From: Glandiceps talaboti
Taxonomy: Eukaryota > Hemichordata > Enteropneusta > Spengelidae
Reading direction: 5' to 3'
NCBI RefSeq assembly: GCF_964340395.1
Contig: NC_135557.1
Span: 5,913,716-5,977,715, forward strand
Length of the DNA stretch: 64,000 bases
Shown here: in pieces, positions 49,901 to 63,419 of the stretch
Layout: every line of letters starts with the position of its first letter
Numbering within the stretch: position 1 is the first letter of the stretch
Position numbers and translations under genes: made by a program
The notes under the pieces: generated by a model
What the model was told of the DNA's origin: nothing
Database searches by the model: none
What the model saw: the letters and a program-made list of their open reading frames with translations, nothing else

Positions 49901-52900
49901 TCACTGGTAAATTAGTAACCCTACCCTAGTCATACATACAGGACTACTACAGTAGTGATATCACTGGTAAATTAGTAACCCTACCCTAGTCATACATACA
50001 GGACTACTACAGTAGTGATATCACTGGTAAATTAGTAACCCTACCCTGGTGATAAATACAGGACTACTACAGTAGTGATATCACTGGTAAATTAGCAACC
50101 CTACCCTAGTCATAAACACAGGACTACTACAGTAGTGATATCATTGGTAAATTAGTAACCCTACCCTAGTCATAAACACAGGACTACTACAGTAGTGATA
50201 TCACTGGTAAATTAGTAATCCTACCCTGGTGATAAATACGGGACTACTATAGTAGTGATATCACTGGTAAATTAGTAATCCTACCCTAGTTATAAATACA
50301 GGACTACTATAGTAGTGATATCACTGGTAAATTAGTAATCCTACCCTGGTGATAAATACAGGTCTACTATAGTAGTGATATCACTGGTAAATTAGTAACC
50401 CTACCCTAGTCATAAACACAGGACTACTACATTAGTGATATCACTGGTAAATTAGTAATCCTACCCTAGTTATAAATACAGGACTACTACAGTAGTGATA
50501 TCACTGGTAAATTAGTAACCCTACCCTAGTCATAAACACAGGACTACGACAGTAGTGATATCACTGGTAAATTAGTAACCCTACCCTAGTCATAAACACA
50601 GGACTACTACAGTAGTAATATCACTGGTAAATTAGTAACCCTACCCTAGTAATAAATACAGGACTACTATAGTAGTGATATCACTGGTAAATTACTAACC
50701 CTACCCTAGTCATAAATACAGGACTACTACAGTAGTGATATCACTGGTAAATTAGTAATCCTACCCTAGTCATAAATACAGGACTACTACAGTAGTGATA
50801 TCACTGGTAAATTAGTAACCCTACCCTTGTCATAAATACAGGACTACTACAGTAGTGATATCACTGGTAAATTAGTAACCCTACCCTAGTCATAAATACA
50901 GGTCTACTACAGTAGTAATATGACTGGTAAATTAGTAACCCTACCCTAGTCATACATACAGGACTACTACAGTATTGATATCACTGGTATATTAGTAACC
51001 CTACCCTAGTCATAAATACAGGACTACTATAGTAGTGATATCACTGGTAAATTAGTAATCCTACCCTAGTCATAAATACAGGACTACTACAGTAGTGATG
51101 TCACTGGTAAATTAGTAACCCTACCCTAGTCATAAATACAGGACTACTACAGTAGTGATATCACTGGTAAATTAGTAACCCTACCCTAGTCATAAATACA
51201 GGACTACTACAGTAGTGATATCACTGGTAAATTAGTAATCCTACCCTGGTGATAAATACAGGACTACTATAGTAGTGATATCACTGGTAAATTAGTAACC
51301 CTACCCTAGTCATAAATACAGGACTACTACAGTAGTGATATCACTGGTAGATTAGTAACCCTACCCTAGTCATAAATACAGGACTACTACAGTAGTGATA
51401 TCACTGGTAAATTAGTAACCCTACCCTAGTCATAAACACAGGACTACTATAGTAGTGATATCACTGGTAAATTAGTACCCCTACCCTGGTGATAAATACA
51501 GGACTACTATAGTAGTGATATTACTGGTAAATTAGTAACCCTACCCTACTCATAAATACAGGACTTCTACAGTAGTGATATCGCTGGTAAATTAGTAACC
51601 CTACCCTAGTCATAAATACAGGACTACTACAGTAGTGATATCACTGGTAGATTAGTACCCCTACCCTAGTCATAAATACAGGACTACTATAGTAGTGATA
51701 TCACTGGTAAATTAGTAACCCTACCCTGGTGATAAATACAGGACTACTACAGTAGTGATATCACTGGTAAATTAGTAACCCTACCCTAGTCATAAACACA
51801 GGATTACTACAGTAGTGATATCACTGGTAAATTAGTAACCCTACCCTAGTCATAAACACAGGACTACTACAGTAGTGATATCACTGGTAAATTAGTAACC
51901 CTACCCTAGTCATAAACATAGGTCTACTACAGTAGTGATATCACTGGTAAATTAGTAACCCTACCCTAGTCATAAATACAGGACTACTATAGTAGTGATA
52001 TCACTGGTAAATTAGTAACCATACCCTGGTGATAAATACAGGACTATATATACTACAGTAGTGATATCACTGGTAAATTAGTAACCATACCCTAGTCATA
52101 AATACAGGACTACTACAGTAGTGATATCACTGGTAAATTAGTAACCCTACCCTAGTCATAAACACAGGACTACTATAGTAGTGATATCACTGGTAAATTA
52201 GTACCCCTACCCTGGTGATAAATACAGGACTACTACAGTAGTGATATCACTGGTAAATTAGTAATCCTACCCTAGTCATAAATACAGGACTACTACAGTA
52301 GTGATATCACTGGTAAATTAGTAACCCTACCCTAGTCATAAACATAGGACTACTACAGTAGTGATATCACTGGTAAATTAGTAACCCTACCCTAGTCATA
52401 AACACAGGACTACTACAGTAGTGATATCACTGGTAAATTAGTAACCCTACCCTAGTCATAAACACAGGACTACTACAGTAGTGATATCACTGGTAAATTA
52501 GTAACCCTACCCTAGTCATAAACACAGGACTACTACAGTAGTGATATCACTGGTAAATTAGTAATCCTACCCTAGTCATAAATACAGGACTACTAAAGTA
52601 GTGATATCACTGGTAAATTAGTAACCACACCCTAGTCATAAATACAGAACTACTACAGTAGTGATATCACTGGTAAATTAGTAACCCTACCCTAGTCATA
52701 AATACAGGACTACTACAGTAGTGATATCACTGGTAAATTAGTAATCCTACCCTAGTCATAAATACAGGACTACTATAGTAGTGATATCACTGGTAAATTA
52801 GTAACTACACCCTAGTCATAAATACAGGACTACTATAGTAGTGATATCACTGGTAAATTAGTAATCCTACCCTAGTCATAAATACAGGACTACTACAGTA

Positions 52901-55900
52901 GTGATATCACTGGTAAATTAGTAACCCTACCCTGGTGATAAATACAGGACTACTACAGTAGTGATATCACTGGTAAATTAGTAACCCTACCCTAGTCATA
53001 AACACAGGACTACTACAGTAGTGATATCACTAGTAAATTAGTAACCCTACCCTAGTCATAAACACAGGACTACGACAGTAGTGATATCACTGGTAAATTA
53101 GTAACCCTACCCTAGTCATAAAAACAGGACTACTACAGTAGTAATATCACTGGTAAATTAGTAACCCTACCATTGTCATAAAAACAGGACTACTACAGTA
53201 GTAATATCACTGGTAAATTAGTAACCCTACCCTTGTCATAAACACAGGACTACTACAGTAGTAATATCACTGGTAAATTACTAACCCTACCCTAGTCATA
53301 AATACAGGACTACTACAGTAGTGATATCACTGGTAAATTAGTAATCCTACCCTAGTCATAAATACAGGACTACTACAGTAGTAATATCACTGGTAAATTA
53401 GTAACCCTACCCTTGTCATAAATACAGGACTACTACAGTAGTGATATCACTGGTAAATTAGTAACCCTACCCTAGTCATAAACACAGGACTACGACAGTA
53501 GTGATATCACTGGTAAATTAGTAACCCTACCCTAGTCATAAACACAGGACTACTACAGTAGTAATATGACTGGTAAATTAGTAACCCTACCCTTGTCATA
53601 AAAACAGGACTACTACAGTAGTAATATCACTGGTAAATTAGTAACCCTACCCTTGTCATAAACACAGGACTACTACAGTAGTAATATCACTGGTAAATTA
53701 GTAACCCTACCCTAGTAATAAATACAGGACTACTATAGTAGTGATATCACTGGTAAATTAGTAACCCTACCCTAGTCATAAATACAGGACTACTACAGTA
53801 GTGATATCACTGGTAAATTAGTAACCCTACCCTAGTCATAAACACAGGACTACTACAGTTACGGTAGTGATATCACTAGTAAATTAGTAACCCTACCATA
53901 GTCATAAACACAGGACTACTACAGTAGTGATATCACTGGTAAATTAGTAATCCTACCCTAGTTATAAATACAGGACTACTACAGTAGTGATATCACTGGT
54001 AAATTAGTAATCCTACCCTGGTGATAAATACGGGACTACTATAGTAGTGATATCACTGGTAAATTAGTAATCCTACCCTAGTTATAAATACAGGACTACT
54101 ATAGTAGTGATATCACTGGTAAATTAGTAATCCTTCCCTGGTGATAAATACAGGTCTACTATAGTAGTGATATCACTGGTAAATTAGTAACCCTACCCTA
54201 GTCATAAACACAGGACTACTACATTAGTGATATCACTGGTAAATTAGTAATCCTACCCTAGTTATAAATACAGGACTACAACAGTAGTGATATCACTGGT
54301 AAATTAGTAACCCTACCCTAGTCATAAACACAGGACTACGACAGTAGTGATATCACTGGTAAATTAGTAACCCTACCCTAGTCATAAACACAGGACTACG
54401 ACAGTAGTGATATCACTGGTAAATTAGTAACCCTACCCTAGTCATAAAAACAGGACTACTACAGTAGTAATATCACTGGTAAATTAGTAACCCTACCATT
54501 GTCATAAAAACAGGACTACTACAGTAGTAATATCACTGGTAAATTAGTAACCCTACCCTTGTCATAAACACAGGACTACTACAGTAGTAATATCACTGGT
54601 AAATTACTAACCCTACCCTAGTCATAAATACAGGACTACTACAGTAGTGATATCACTGGTAAATTAGTAATCCTACCCTAGTCATAAATACAGGACTACT
54701 ACAGTAGTAATATCACTGGTAAATTAGTAACCCTACCCTTGTCATAAATACAGGACTACTACAGTAGTGATATCACTGGTAAATTAGTAACCCTACCCTA
54801 GTCATAAATACAGGACTACTACAGTAGTGATATCACTGGTAGATTAGTAATCCTACCCTAGTCATAAATACAGGACTACTACAGTAGTAATATCACTGGT
54901 AAATTAGTAACCCTACCCTAGTCATACATACAGGACTACTACAGTAGTGATATCACTGGTAAATTAGTAATCCTACCCTAGTCATAAACACAGGACTACG
55001 ACAGTAGTGATATCACTGGTAAATTAGTAACCCTACCCTAGTCATACATACAGGACTACTACAGTAGTGATATCACTGGTAAATTAGTAACCCTACCCTG
55101 GTGATAAATACAGGACTACTACAGTAGTGATATCACTGGTAAATTAGTAACCCTACCCTAGTCAAAAACACAGGACTACTACAGTAGTGATATCACTGGT
55201 AAATTAGTAACCCTACCCTAGTCATAAACACAGGACTACTACAGTAGTGATATCACTAGTAAATTAGTAACCCTACCCTAGTCATAAACACAGGACTACT
55301 ACAGTAGTGATATCACTGGTAAATTAGTAATCCTACCCTAGTTATAAATACAGGACTACTACAGTAGTGATATCACTGGTAAATTAGTAATCCTACCCTG
55401 GTGATAAATACGGGACTACTATAGTAGTGATATCACTGGTAAATTAGTAATCCTACCCTAGTTATAAATACAGGACTACTATAGTAGTGATATCACTGGT
55501 AAATTAGTAATCCTTCCCTGGTGATAAATACAGGTCTACTATAGTAGTGATATCACTGGTAAATTAGTAACCCTACCCTAGTCATAAACACAGGACTACT
55601 ACATGTACATTAGTGATATCACTGGTAAATTAGTAATCCTACCCTAGTTATAAATACAGGACTACAACAGTAGTGATATCACTGGTAAATTAGTGACCCT
55701 ACCCTAGTCATAAACACAGGACTATGACAGTAGTGATATCACTGGTAAATTAGTAACCCTACCCTAGTCATAAACACAGGACTACGACAGTAGTGATATC
55801 ACTGGTAAATTAGTAACCCTACCCTAGTCATAAAAACAGGACTACTACAGTAGTAATATCACTGGTAAATTAGTAACCCTACCATTGTCATAAAAACAGG

Positions 55901-57100
55901 ACTACTACAGTAGTAATATCACTGGTAAATTAGTAACCCTACCCTTGTCATAAACACAGGACTACTACAGTAGTAATATCACTGGTAAATTACTAACCCT
56001 ACCCTAGTCATAAATACAGGACTACTACAGTAGTGATATCACTGGTAAATTAGTAATCCTACCCTAGTCATAAATACAGGACTACTACAGTAGTAATATC
56101 ACTGGTAAATTAGTAACCCTACCCTTGTCATAAATACAGGACTACTACATGTACAGTAGTGATATCACTGGTAAATTAGTAACCCTACCCTAGTCATAAA
56201 TACAGGACTACTACAGTAGTGATATCACTGGTAGATTAGTAATCCTACCCTAGTCATAAATACAGGACTACTACAGTAGTAATATCACTGGTAAATTAGT
56301 AACCCTACCCTAGTCATACATACAGGACTACTACAGTAGTGATATCACTGGTAAATTAGTAATCCTACCCTAGTCATAAACACAGGACTACGACAGTAGT
56401 GATATCACTGGTAAATTAGTAACCCTACCCTAGTCATACATACAGGACTACTACAGTAGTGATATCACTGGTAAATTAGTAACCCTACCCTGGTGATAAA
56501 TACAGGACTACTACAGTAGTGATATCACTGGTAAATTAGTAACCCTACCCTAGTCAAAAACACAGGACTACTACAGTAGTGATATCACTGGTAAATTAGT
56601 AACCCTACCCTAGTCATAAACACAGGACTACTACAGTAGTGATATCACTGGTAAATTAGTAATCCTACCCTAGTTATAAATACAGGACTACTACAGTAGT
56701 GATATCACTGGTAAATTAGTAACCCTACCCTAGTTATAAATACAGGACTACTATAGTAGTGATATCACTGGTAAATTAGTAACCCTACCCTAGTTATAAA
56801 TACAGGACTACTATAGTAGTGATATCACTGGTAAATTAGTAATCCTACCCTAGTTATAAATACAGGACTACTACAGTAGTGATATCACTGGTAAATTAGT
56901 AATCCTACCCTAGTTATAAATACAGGACTACTACAGTAGTGATATCACTGGTAAATTAGTAATCCTACCCTAGTCATAAATACAGGACTACTACAGTAGT
57001 AATATCACTGGTAAATTAGTAACCCTATCCTTGTCATAAATACAGGACTACTACAGTAGTGATATCACTGGTAAATTAGTAACCCTACCCTAGTCATAAA
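36900..57100. repeat. Distant duplicate blocks, about 16.12-kb offset
   Basis: 53.0-57.1 kb repeats the variant order of about 36.9-41.0 kb. Shared rare markers: 'ttacgg' (37736/53859), 'atgtac' insertions (39481/55603 and 40027/56150) and 'ccctatcctt' (about 40905/57007). Between them other blocks repeat at offsets of 1500, 1560 and about 5832 bases (for example 'atgtac' at 39481/45313 and 40027/45859). Confidence 0.7.
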
Positions 57101-60100
57101 TATACAGGACTACTACAGTAGTAATATCACTGGTAAATTAGTAACCCTACCCTAGTCATAAATACAGGACTACTGCAGTAGTGATATCACTGGTAGATTA
57201 GTACTCCTACCCTAGTCATAAATACAGGACTACTACAGTAGTAATATCACTGGTAAATTAGTAACCCTACCCTAGTCATACATACAGGACTACTACAGTA
57301 GTGATATCACTGGTAAATTAGAACCCTACCCTAGTCATACATACAGGACTACTACAGTAGTGATATCACTGGTAAATTAGTAACACTACCCTGGTGATAA
57401 ATACAGGACTACTACAGTAGTGATATCACTGGTAAATTAGTAACCCTACCCTAGTCATAAACACAGGACTACTACAGTAGTGATATCATTGGTAAATTAG
57501 TAACCCTACCCTAGTCATAAACACAGGACTACTACAGTAGTGATATCACTGGTAAATTAGTAATCCTACCCTGGTGATAAATACGGGACTACTATAGTAG
57601 TGATATCACTGGTAAATTAGTAATCCTACCCTAGTTATAAATACAGGACTACTATAGTAGTGATATCACTGGTAAATTAGTAATCCTACCCTGGTGATAA
57701 ATACAGGTCTACTATAGTAGTGATATCACTGGTAAATTAGTAACCCTACCCTAGTCATAAATATACAGGACTACTACAGTAGTAATATCACTGGTAAATT
57801 AGTAACCCTACCCTAGTCATAAATACAGGACTACTGCAGTAGTGATATCACTGGTAGATTAGTACTCCTACCCTAGTCATAAATACAGGACTACTACAGT
57901 AGTAATATCACTGGTAAATTAGTAACCCTACCCTAGTCATACATACAGGACTACTACAGTAGTGATATCACTGGTAAATTAGAACCCTACCCTAGTCATA
58001 CATACAGGACTACTACAGTAGTGATATCACTGGTAAATTAGTAACCCTACCCTGGTGATAAATACAGGACTACTACAGTAGTGATATCACTGGTAAATTA
58101 GTAACCCTACCCTAGTCATAAACACAGGACTACTACAGTAGTGATATCATTGGTAAATTAGTAACCCTACCCTAGTCATAAACACAGGACTACTACAGTA
58201 GTGATATCACTGGTAAATTAGTAATCCTACCCTGGTGATAAATACGGGACTACTATAGTAGTGATATCACTGGTAAATTAGTAATCCTACCCTAGTTATA
58301 AATACAGGACTACTATAGTAGTGATATCACTGGTAAATTAGTAATCCTACCCTGGTGATAAATACAGGTCTACTATAGTAGTGATATCACTGGTAAATTA
58401 GTAACCCTACCCTAGTCATAAACACAGGACTACTACATTAGTGATATCACTGGTAAATTAGTAATCCTACCCTAGTTATAAATACAGGACTACTACAGTA
58501 GTGATATCACTGGTAAATTAGTAACCCTACCCTAGTCATAAACACAGGACTACGACAGTAGTGATATCACTGGTAAATTAGTAACCCTACCCTAGTCATA
58601 AACACAGGACTACTACAGTAGTAATATCACTGGTAAATTAGTAACCCTACCCTAGTAATAAATACAGGACTACTATAGTAGTGATATCACTGGTAAATTA
58701 CTAACCCTACCCTAGTCATAAATACAGGACTACTACAGTAGTGATATCACTGGTAAATTAGTAATCCTACCCTAGTCATAAATACAGGACTACTACAGTA
58801 GTGATATCACTGGTAAATTAGTAACCCTACCCTTGTCATAAATACAGGACTACTACAGTAGTGATATCACTGGTAAATTAGTAACCCTACCCTAGTCATA
58901 AATACAGGTCTACTACAGTAGTAATATGACTGGTAAATTAGTAACCCTACCCTAGTCATACATACAGGACTACTACAGTATTGATATCACTGGTATATTA
59001 GTAACCCTACCCTAGTCATAAATACAGGACTACTATAGTAGTGATATCACTGGTAAATTAGTAATCCTACCCTAGTCATAAATACAGGACTACTACAGTA
59101 GTGATGTCACTGGTAAATTAGTAACCCTACCCTAGTCATAAATACAGGACTACTACAGTAGTGATATCACTGGTAAATTAGTAACCCTACCCTAGTCATA
59201 AATACAGGACTACTACAGTAGTGATATCACTGGTAAATTAGTAATCCTACCCTGGTGATAAATACAGGACTACTATAGTAGTGATATCACTGGTAAATTA
59301 GTAACCCTACCCTAGTCATAAATACAGGACTACTACAGTAGTGATATCACTGGTAGATTAGTAACCCTACCCTAGTCATAAATACAGGACTACTACAGTA
59401 GTGATATCACTGGTAAATTAGTAACCCTACCCTAGTCATAAACACAGGACTACTATAGTAGTGATATCACTGGTAAATTAGTACCCCTACCCTGGTGATA
59501 AATACAGGACTACTATAGTAGTGATATTACTGGTAAATTAGTAACCCTACCCTACTCATAAATACAGGACTTCTACAGTAGTGATATCGCTGGTAAATTA
59601 GTAACCCTACCCTAGTCATAAATACAGGACTACTACAGTAGTGATATCACTGGTAGATTAGTACCCCTACCCTAGTCATAAATACAGGACTACTATAGTA
59701 GTGATATCACTGGTAAATTAGTAACCCTACCCTGGTGATAAATACAGGACTACTACAGTAGTGATATCACTGGTAAATTAGTAACCCTACCCTAGTCATA
59801 AACACAGGATTACTACAGTAGTGATATCACTGGTAAATTAGTAACCCTACCCTAGTCATAAACACAGGACTACTACAGTAGTGATATCACTGGTAAATTA
59901 GTAACCCTACCCTAGTCATAAATACAGGACTACTATAGTAGTGATATCACTGGTAAATTAGTAACCATACCCTGGTGATAAATACAGGACTATATATACT
60001 ACAGTAGTGATATCACTGGTAAATTAGTAACCATACCCTAGTCATAAATACAGGACTACTACAGTAGTGATATCACTGGTAAATTAGTAACCCTACCCTA

Positions 60101-60900
60101 GTCATAAACACAGGACTACTATAGTAGTGATATCACTGGTAAATTAGTACCCCTACCCTGGTGATAAATACAGGACTACTACAGTAGTGATATCACTGGT
60201 AAATTAGTAATCCTACCCTAGTCATAAATACAGGACTACTACAGTAGTGATATCACTGGTAAATTAGTAACCCTACCCTAGTCATAAACATAGGACTACT
60301 ACAGTAGTGATATCACTGGTAAATTAGTAACCCTACCCTAGTCATAAACACAGGACTACTACAGTAGTGATATCACTGGTAAATTAGTAACCCTACCCTA
60401 GTCATAAACACAGGACTACTACAGTAGTGATATCACTGGTAAATTAGTAACCCTACCCTAGTCATAAACACAGGACTACTACAGTAGTGATATCACTGGT
60501 AAATTAGTAATCCTACCCTAGTCATAAATACAGGACTACTAAAGTAGTGATATCACTGGTAAATTAGTAACCACACCCTAGTCATAAATACAGAACTACT
60601 ACAGTAGTGATATCACTGGTAAATTAGTAACCCTACCCTAGTCATAAATACAGGACTACTACAGTAGTGATATCACTGGTAAATTAGTAATCCTACCCTA
60701 GTCATAAATACAGGACTACTATAGTAGTGATATCACTGGTAAATTAGTAACTACACCCTAGTCATAAACACAGGACTACTATAGTAGTGATATCACTGGT
60801 AAATTAGTAATCCTACCCTAGTCATAAATACAGGACTACTACAGTAGTGATATCACTGGTAAATTAGTAACCCTACCCTAGTCATAAATACAGGACTACT
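50600..60900. repeat. Duplicate blocks, 8.0-kb offset, with third partial copy
   Basis: 50.6-52.9 kb and 58.6-60.9 kb share rare variants: 'agtattgatatcactggtat' at 50971/58977 (offset 8006), 'gatgtcactgg', 'gatattactgg', 'gatatcgctgg', and the 'atatat' insertion at about 52045/59991, where the offset falls to 7946 because one monomer is missing from the second copy. A third partial copy ends with the same insertion at about 62277. Confidence 0.8.
57101..58422. repeat. Young 661-bp duplication in the satellite
   Basis: 57101-57761 and 57762-58422 are tandem copies. Both carry a private 2-bp insertion ('aaatatacagg') and a private 1-bp deletion ('attagaaccc'), which makes the unit 660 + 2 - 1 = 661. 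Sharing both private indels places the duplication after both mutations. Confidence 0.8.
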
Positions 60901-62658
60901 ACAGTAGTGATATCACTGGTAAATTAGTAACTCTACCCTAGTCATAAATACAGGACTACTACAGTAGTGATATCACTGGTAAATTAGTAATCCTACCCTG
61001 GTGATAAATACAGGACTACTACAGTAGTGATATCACTGGTAAATTAGTAATCCTACCCTTGTCATAAATACAGAACTACTACAGTAGTGATATCACTGGT
61101 AAATTAGTAATCCTACCCTAGTCATAAATACAGAACTACTACAGTAGTGATATCACTGGTAAATTAGTAATCCTACCCTTGTCATAAATACAGAACTACT
61201 ACAGTAGTGATATCACTGGTAAATTAGTAATCCTACCCTAGTCATAAATACAGAACTACTACAGTAGTGATATCACTGGTAAATTAGTAATCCTACCCTA
61301 GTCATAAATACAGGACTACTACAGTAGTGATGTCACTGGTAAATTAGTAACCCTACCCTAGTCATAAATACAGGACTACTACAGTAGTGATATCAGTGGT
61401 AAATTAGTAACCCTACCCTAGTCATAAATACAGGACTACTACAGTAGTGATATCACTGGTAAATTAGTAATCCTACCCTGGTGATAAATACAGGACTACT
61501 ATAGTAGTGATATCACTGGTAAATTAGTAACCCTACCCTAGTCATAAATACAGGACTACTACAGTAGTGATATCACTGGTAGATTAGTAACCCTACCCTA
61601 GTCATAAATACAGGACTACTACAGTAGTGATATCACTGGTAAATTAGTAACCCTACCCTAGTCATAAACACAGGACTACTATAGTAGTGATATCACTGGT
61701 AAATTAGTACCCCTACCCTGGTGATAAATACAGGACTACTATAGTAGTGATATTACTGGTAAATTAGTAACCCTACCCTAGTCATAAATACAGGACTTCT
61801 ACAGTAGTGATATCGCTGGTAAATTAGTAACCCTACCCTAGTCATAAATACAGGACTACTACAGTAGTGATATCACTGGTAGATTAGTAACCCTACCCTA
61901 GTCATAAATACAGGACTACTATAGTAGTGATATCACTGGTAAATTAGTAACCCTACCCTGGTGATAAATACAGGACTACTACAGTAGTGATATCACTGGT
62001 AAATTAGTAACCCTACCCTAGTCATAAACACAGGACTACTACAGTAGTGATATCACTGGTAAATTAGTAACCCTACCCTAGTCATAAACACAGGACTACT
62101 ACAGTAGTGATATCACTGGTAAATTAGTAACCCTACCCTAGTCATAAACATAGGTCTACTACAGTAGTGATATCACTGGTAAATTAGTAACCCTACCCTA
62201 GTCATAAATACAGGACTACTATAGTAGTGATATCACTGGTAAATTAGTAACCATACCCTGGTGATAAATACAGGACTATATATACTACAGTAGTGATATC
62301 ACTGGTAAATTAGTAACCATACCCTAGTCATAAATACAGGACTACTACAGTAGTGATATCACTGGTAAATTAGTAACCCTACCCTAGTCATAAATACAGG
62401 ACTACTACAGTAGTGATATCACTGGTAAATTAGTAATCCTACCCTGGTGATAAATACAGGACTACTATAGTAGTGATATCACTGGTAAATTAGTAACCAT
62501 ACCCTAGTCATAAACAAAGGACTACTACAGTAGTGATATCACTGGTAAATTAGTAACCCTACCCTAGTCATAAATACTGGACTACTACAGTAGTGATATC
62601 ACTGGTAAATTAGTAACCCTACCCTAGTCATAAATACAGGACTACTACAGTAGTGATA

Positions 62659-63419
62659 ATATACTACACAGAGTTTAGGCAGTTATGTATTTTAGAATCA
62701 CTCTAGGACTTGTATCAAAACACAAAACACAATCATAGACCCCTCTATTCAAAATTTACCAACAGGACGACACTTTTACTTTCTGTTTCAAAAATAGGGT
62801 GACCCCCTACTCTCCACTAATCCCTACCCACCACCCCAGCTGATGACAAAGAATGGTCCCTAATCTTTATAGAGTCTCTATTACAACCATGATTTGTGCT
62901 GGGTGATTGATTATACATTATGCAGAACACTCAGAAATAAAGTGCATTGTCGCAAACCCCGGCCTGTTTTACGGCACCGTTCAGAGAACATTCATTTATT
63001 ATAATCAGACACCTTAATGTAAATTTTCAACAAATCTTTCCATGTTCTTACTTTATAGTCTACTTTAACTCCATTATATGTTGGTTATCCTAGTAGATTT
63101 AATTGATGCTCCCTAGTATTACTAACTTTTACATGGGTGTTTTGAATCACCCGTTCACATTTACTCAGTGACATTTACTCGGTGCATGCATCTGTCAACA
63201 TTTTTCTATTCACTATGTCTGCATGTTAGATTCACTTGATACGCTCAGAATATACCATTGCTTCAAGAGAATAGCCCTATAAACAGGCAAATTAGTCACA
63301 CTGACATTCATTCAGAGTGACAGGTCAGGTATAAGTCTGAGTGTAAGTATAATTAGTCACTGATCAGCGTTAGATAAATGTGTAGAGCACGGTGAACATG
63401 CTTGCACTCTAGAACACAT
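62659..63419. other. Unassigned flank right of the satellite
   Basis: A sharp exit from the 60-bp array inside 'tagtgataatatactacaca'. The following 760 bases show no gene, TE protein remnant or long repeat. 'catttactcagtgacatttactcggtg' type short repetition occurs near 63160-63185. Confidence 0.4.

Larger units (their letters stand above)
28191..62658. repeat. 60-bp satellite DNA, about 34.5 kb, about 570 monomers
   Basis: A continuous head-to-tail array of a 60-bp monomer, in one orientation throughout. Landmarks per monomer: 'actggtaaattagtaaccct', 'accctagtcataaatacagg', 'actactacagtagtgatatc'. Stops occur in all three forward frames of every monomer, so no protein is encoded. Each monomer has a 12-bp perfect palindrome AGTGATATCACT (with a GATATC core) overlapping a second near-palindrome ACTACTAYAGTAGT, perfect when Y is T. 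'taaccctaccct' resembles, but is not, the telomere repeat. Linked variants (tggtga for tagtca; ggtcta for ggacta; acgaca; tagtaata) recur in fixed orders, showing higher-order structure. Rare indels that keep a 60-bp phase elsewhere include 'ttacgg', 'atgtac' and 'atatat' 6-bp insertions. Such satellites are typical of centromeric, pericentromeric or subtelomeric heterochromatin; which one applies here is unknown. Confidence 0.97.

Noticed and set aside
28191-62658. CRISPR array
   Set aside because: Monomers are head to tail with no unique spacers, the copy number is about 570, and the surroundings are animal DNA.
28191-62658. Coding repeat protein in the 60-bp array (60 = 20 codons)
   Set aside because: Every monomer has stop codons in all three forward frames, and no long frame exists on either strand.
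28191-62658. True telomeric repeat
   Set aside because: The telomere-like core is only about 13 of 60 bases and lacks one base of the TTAGGG spacing.
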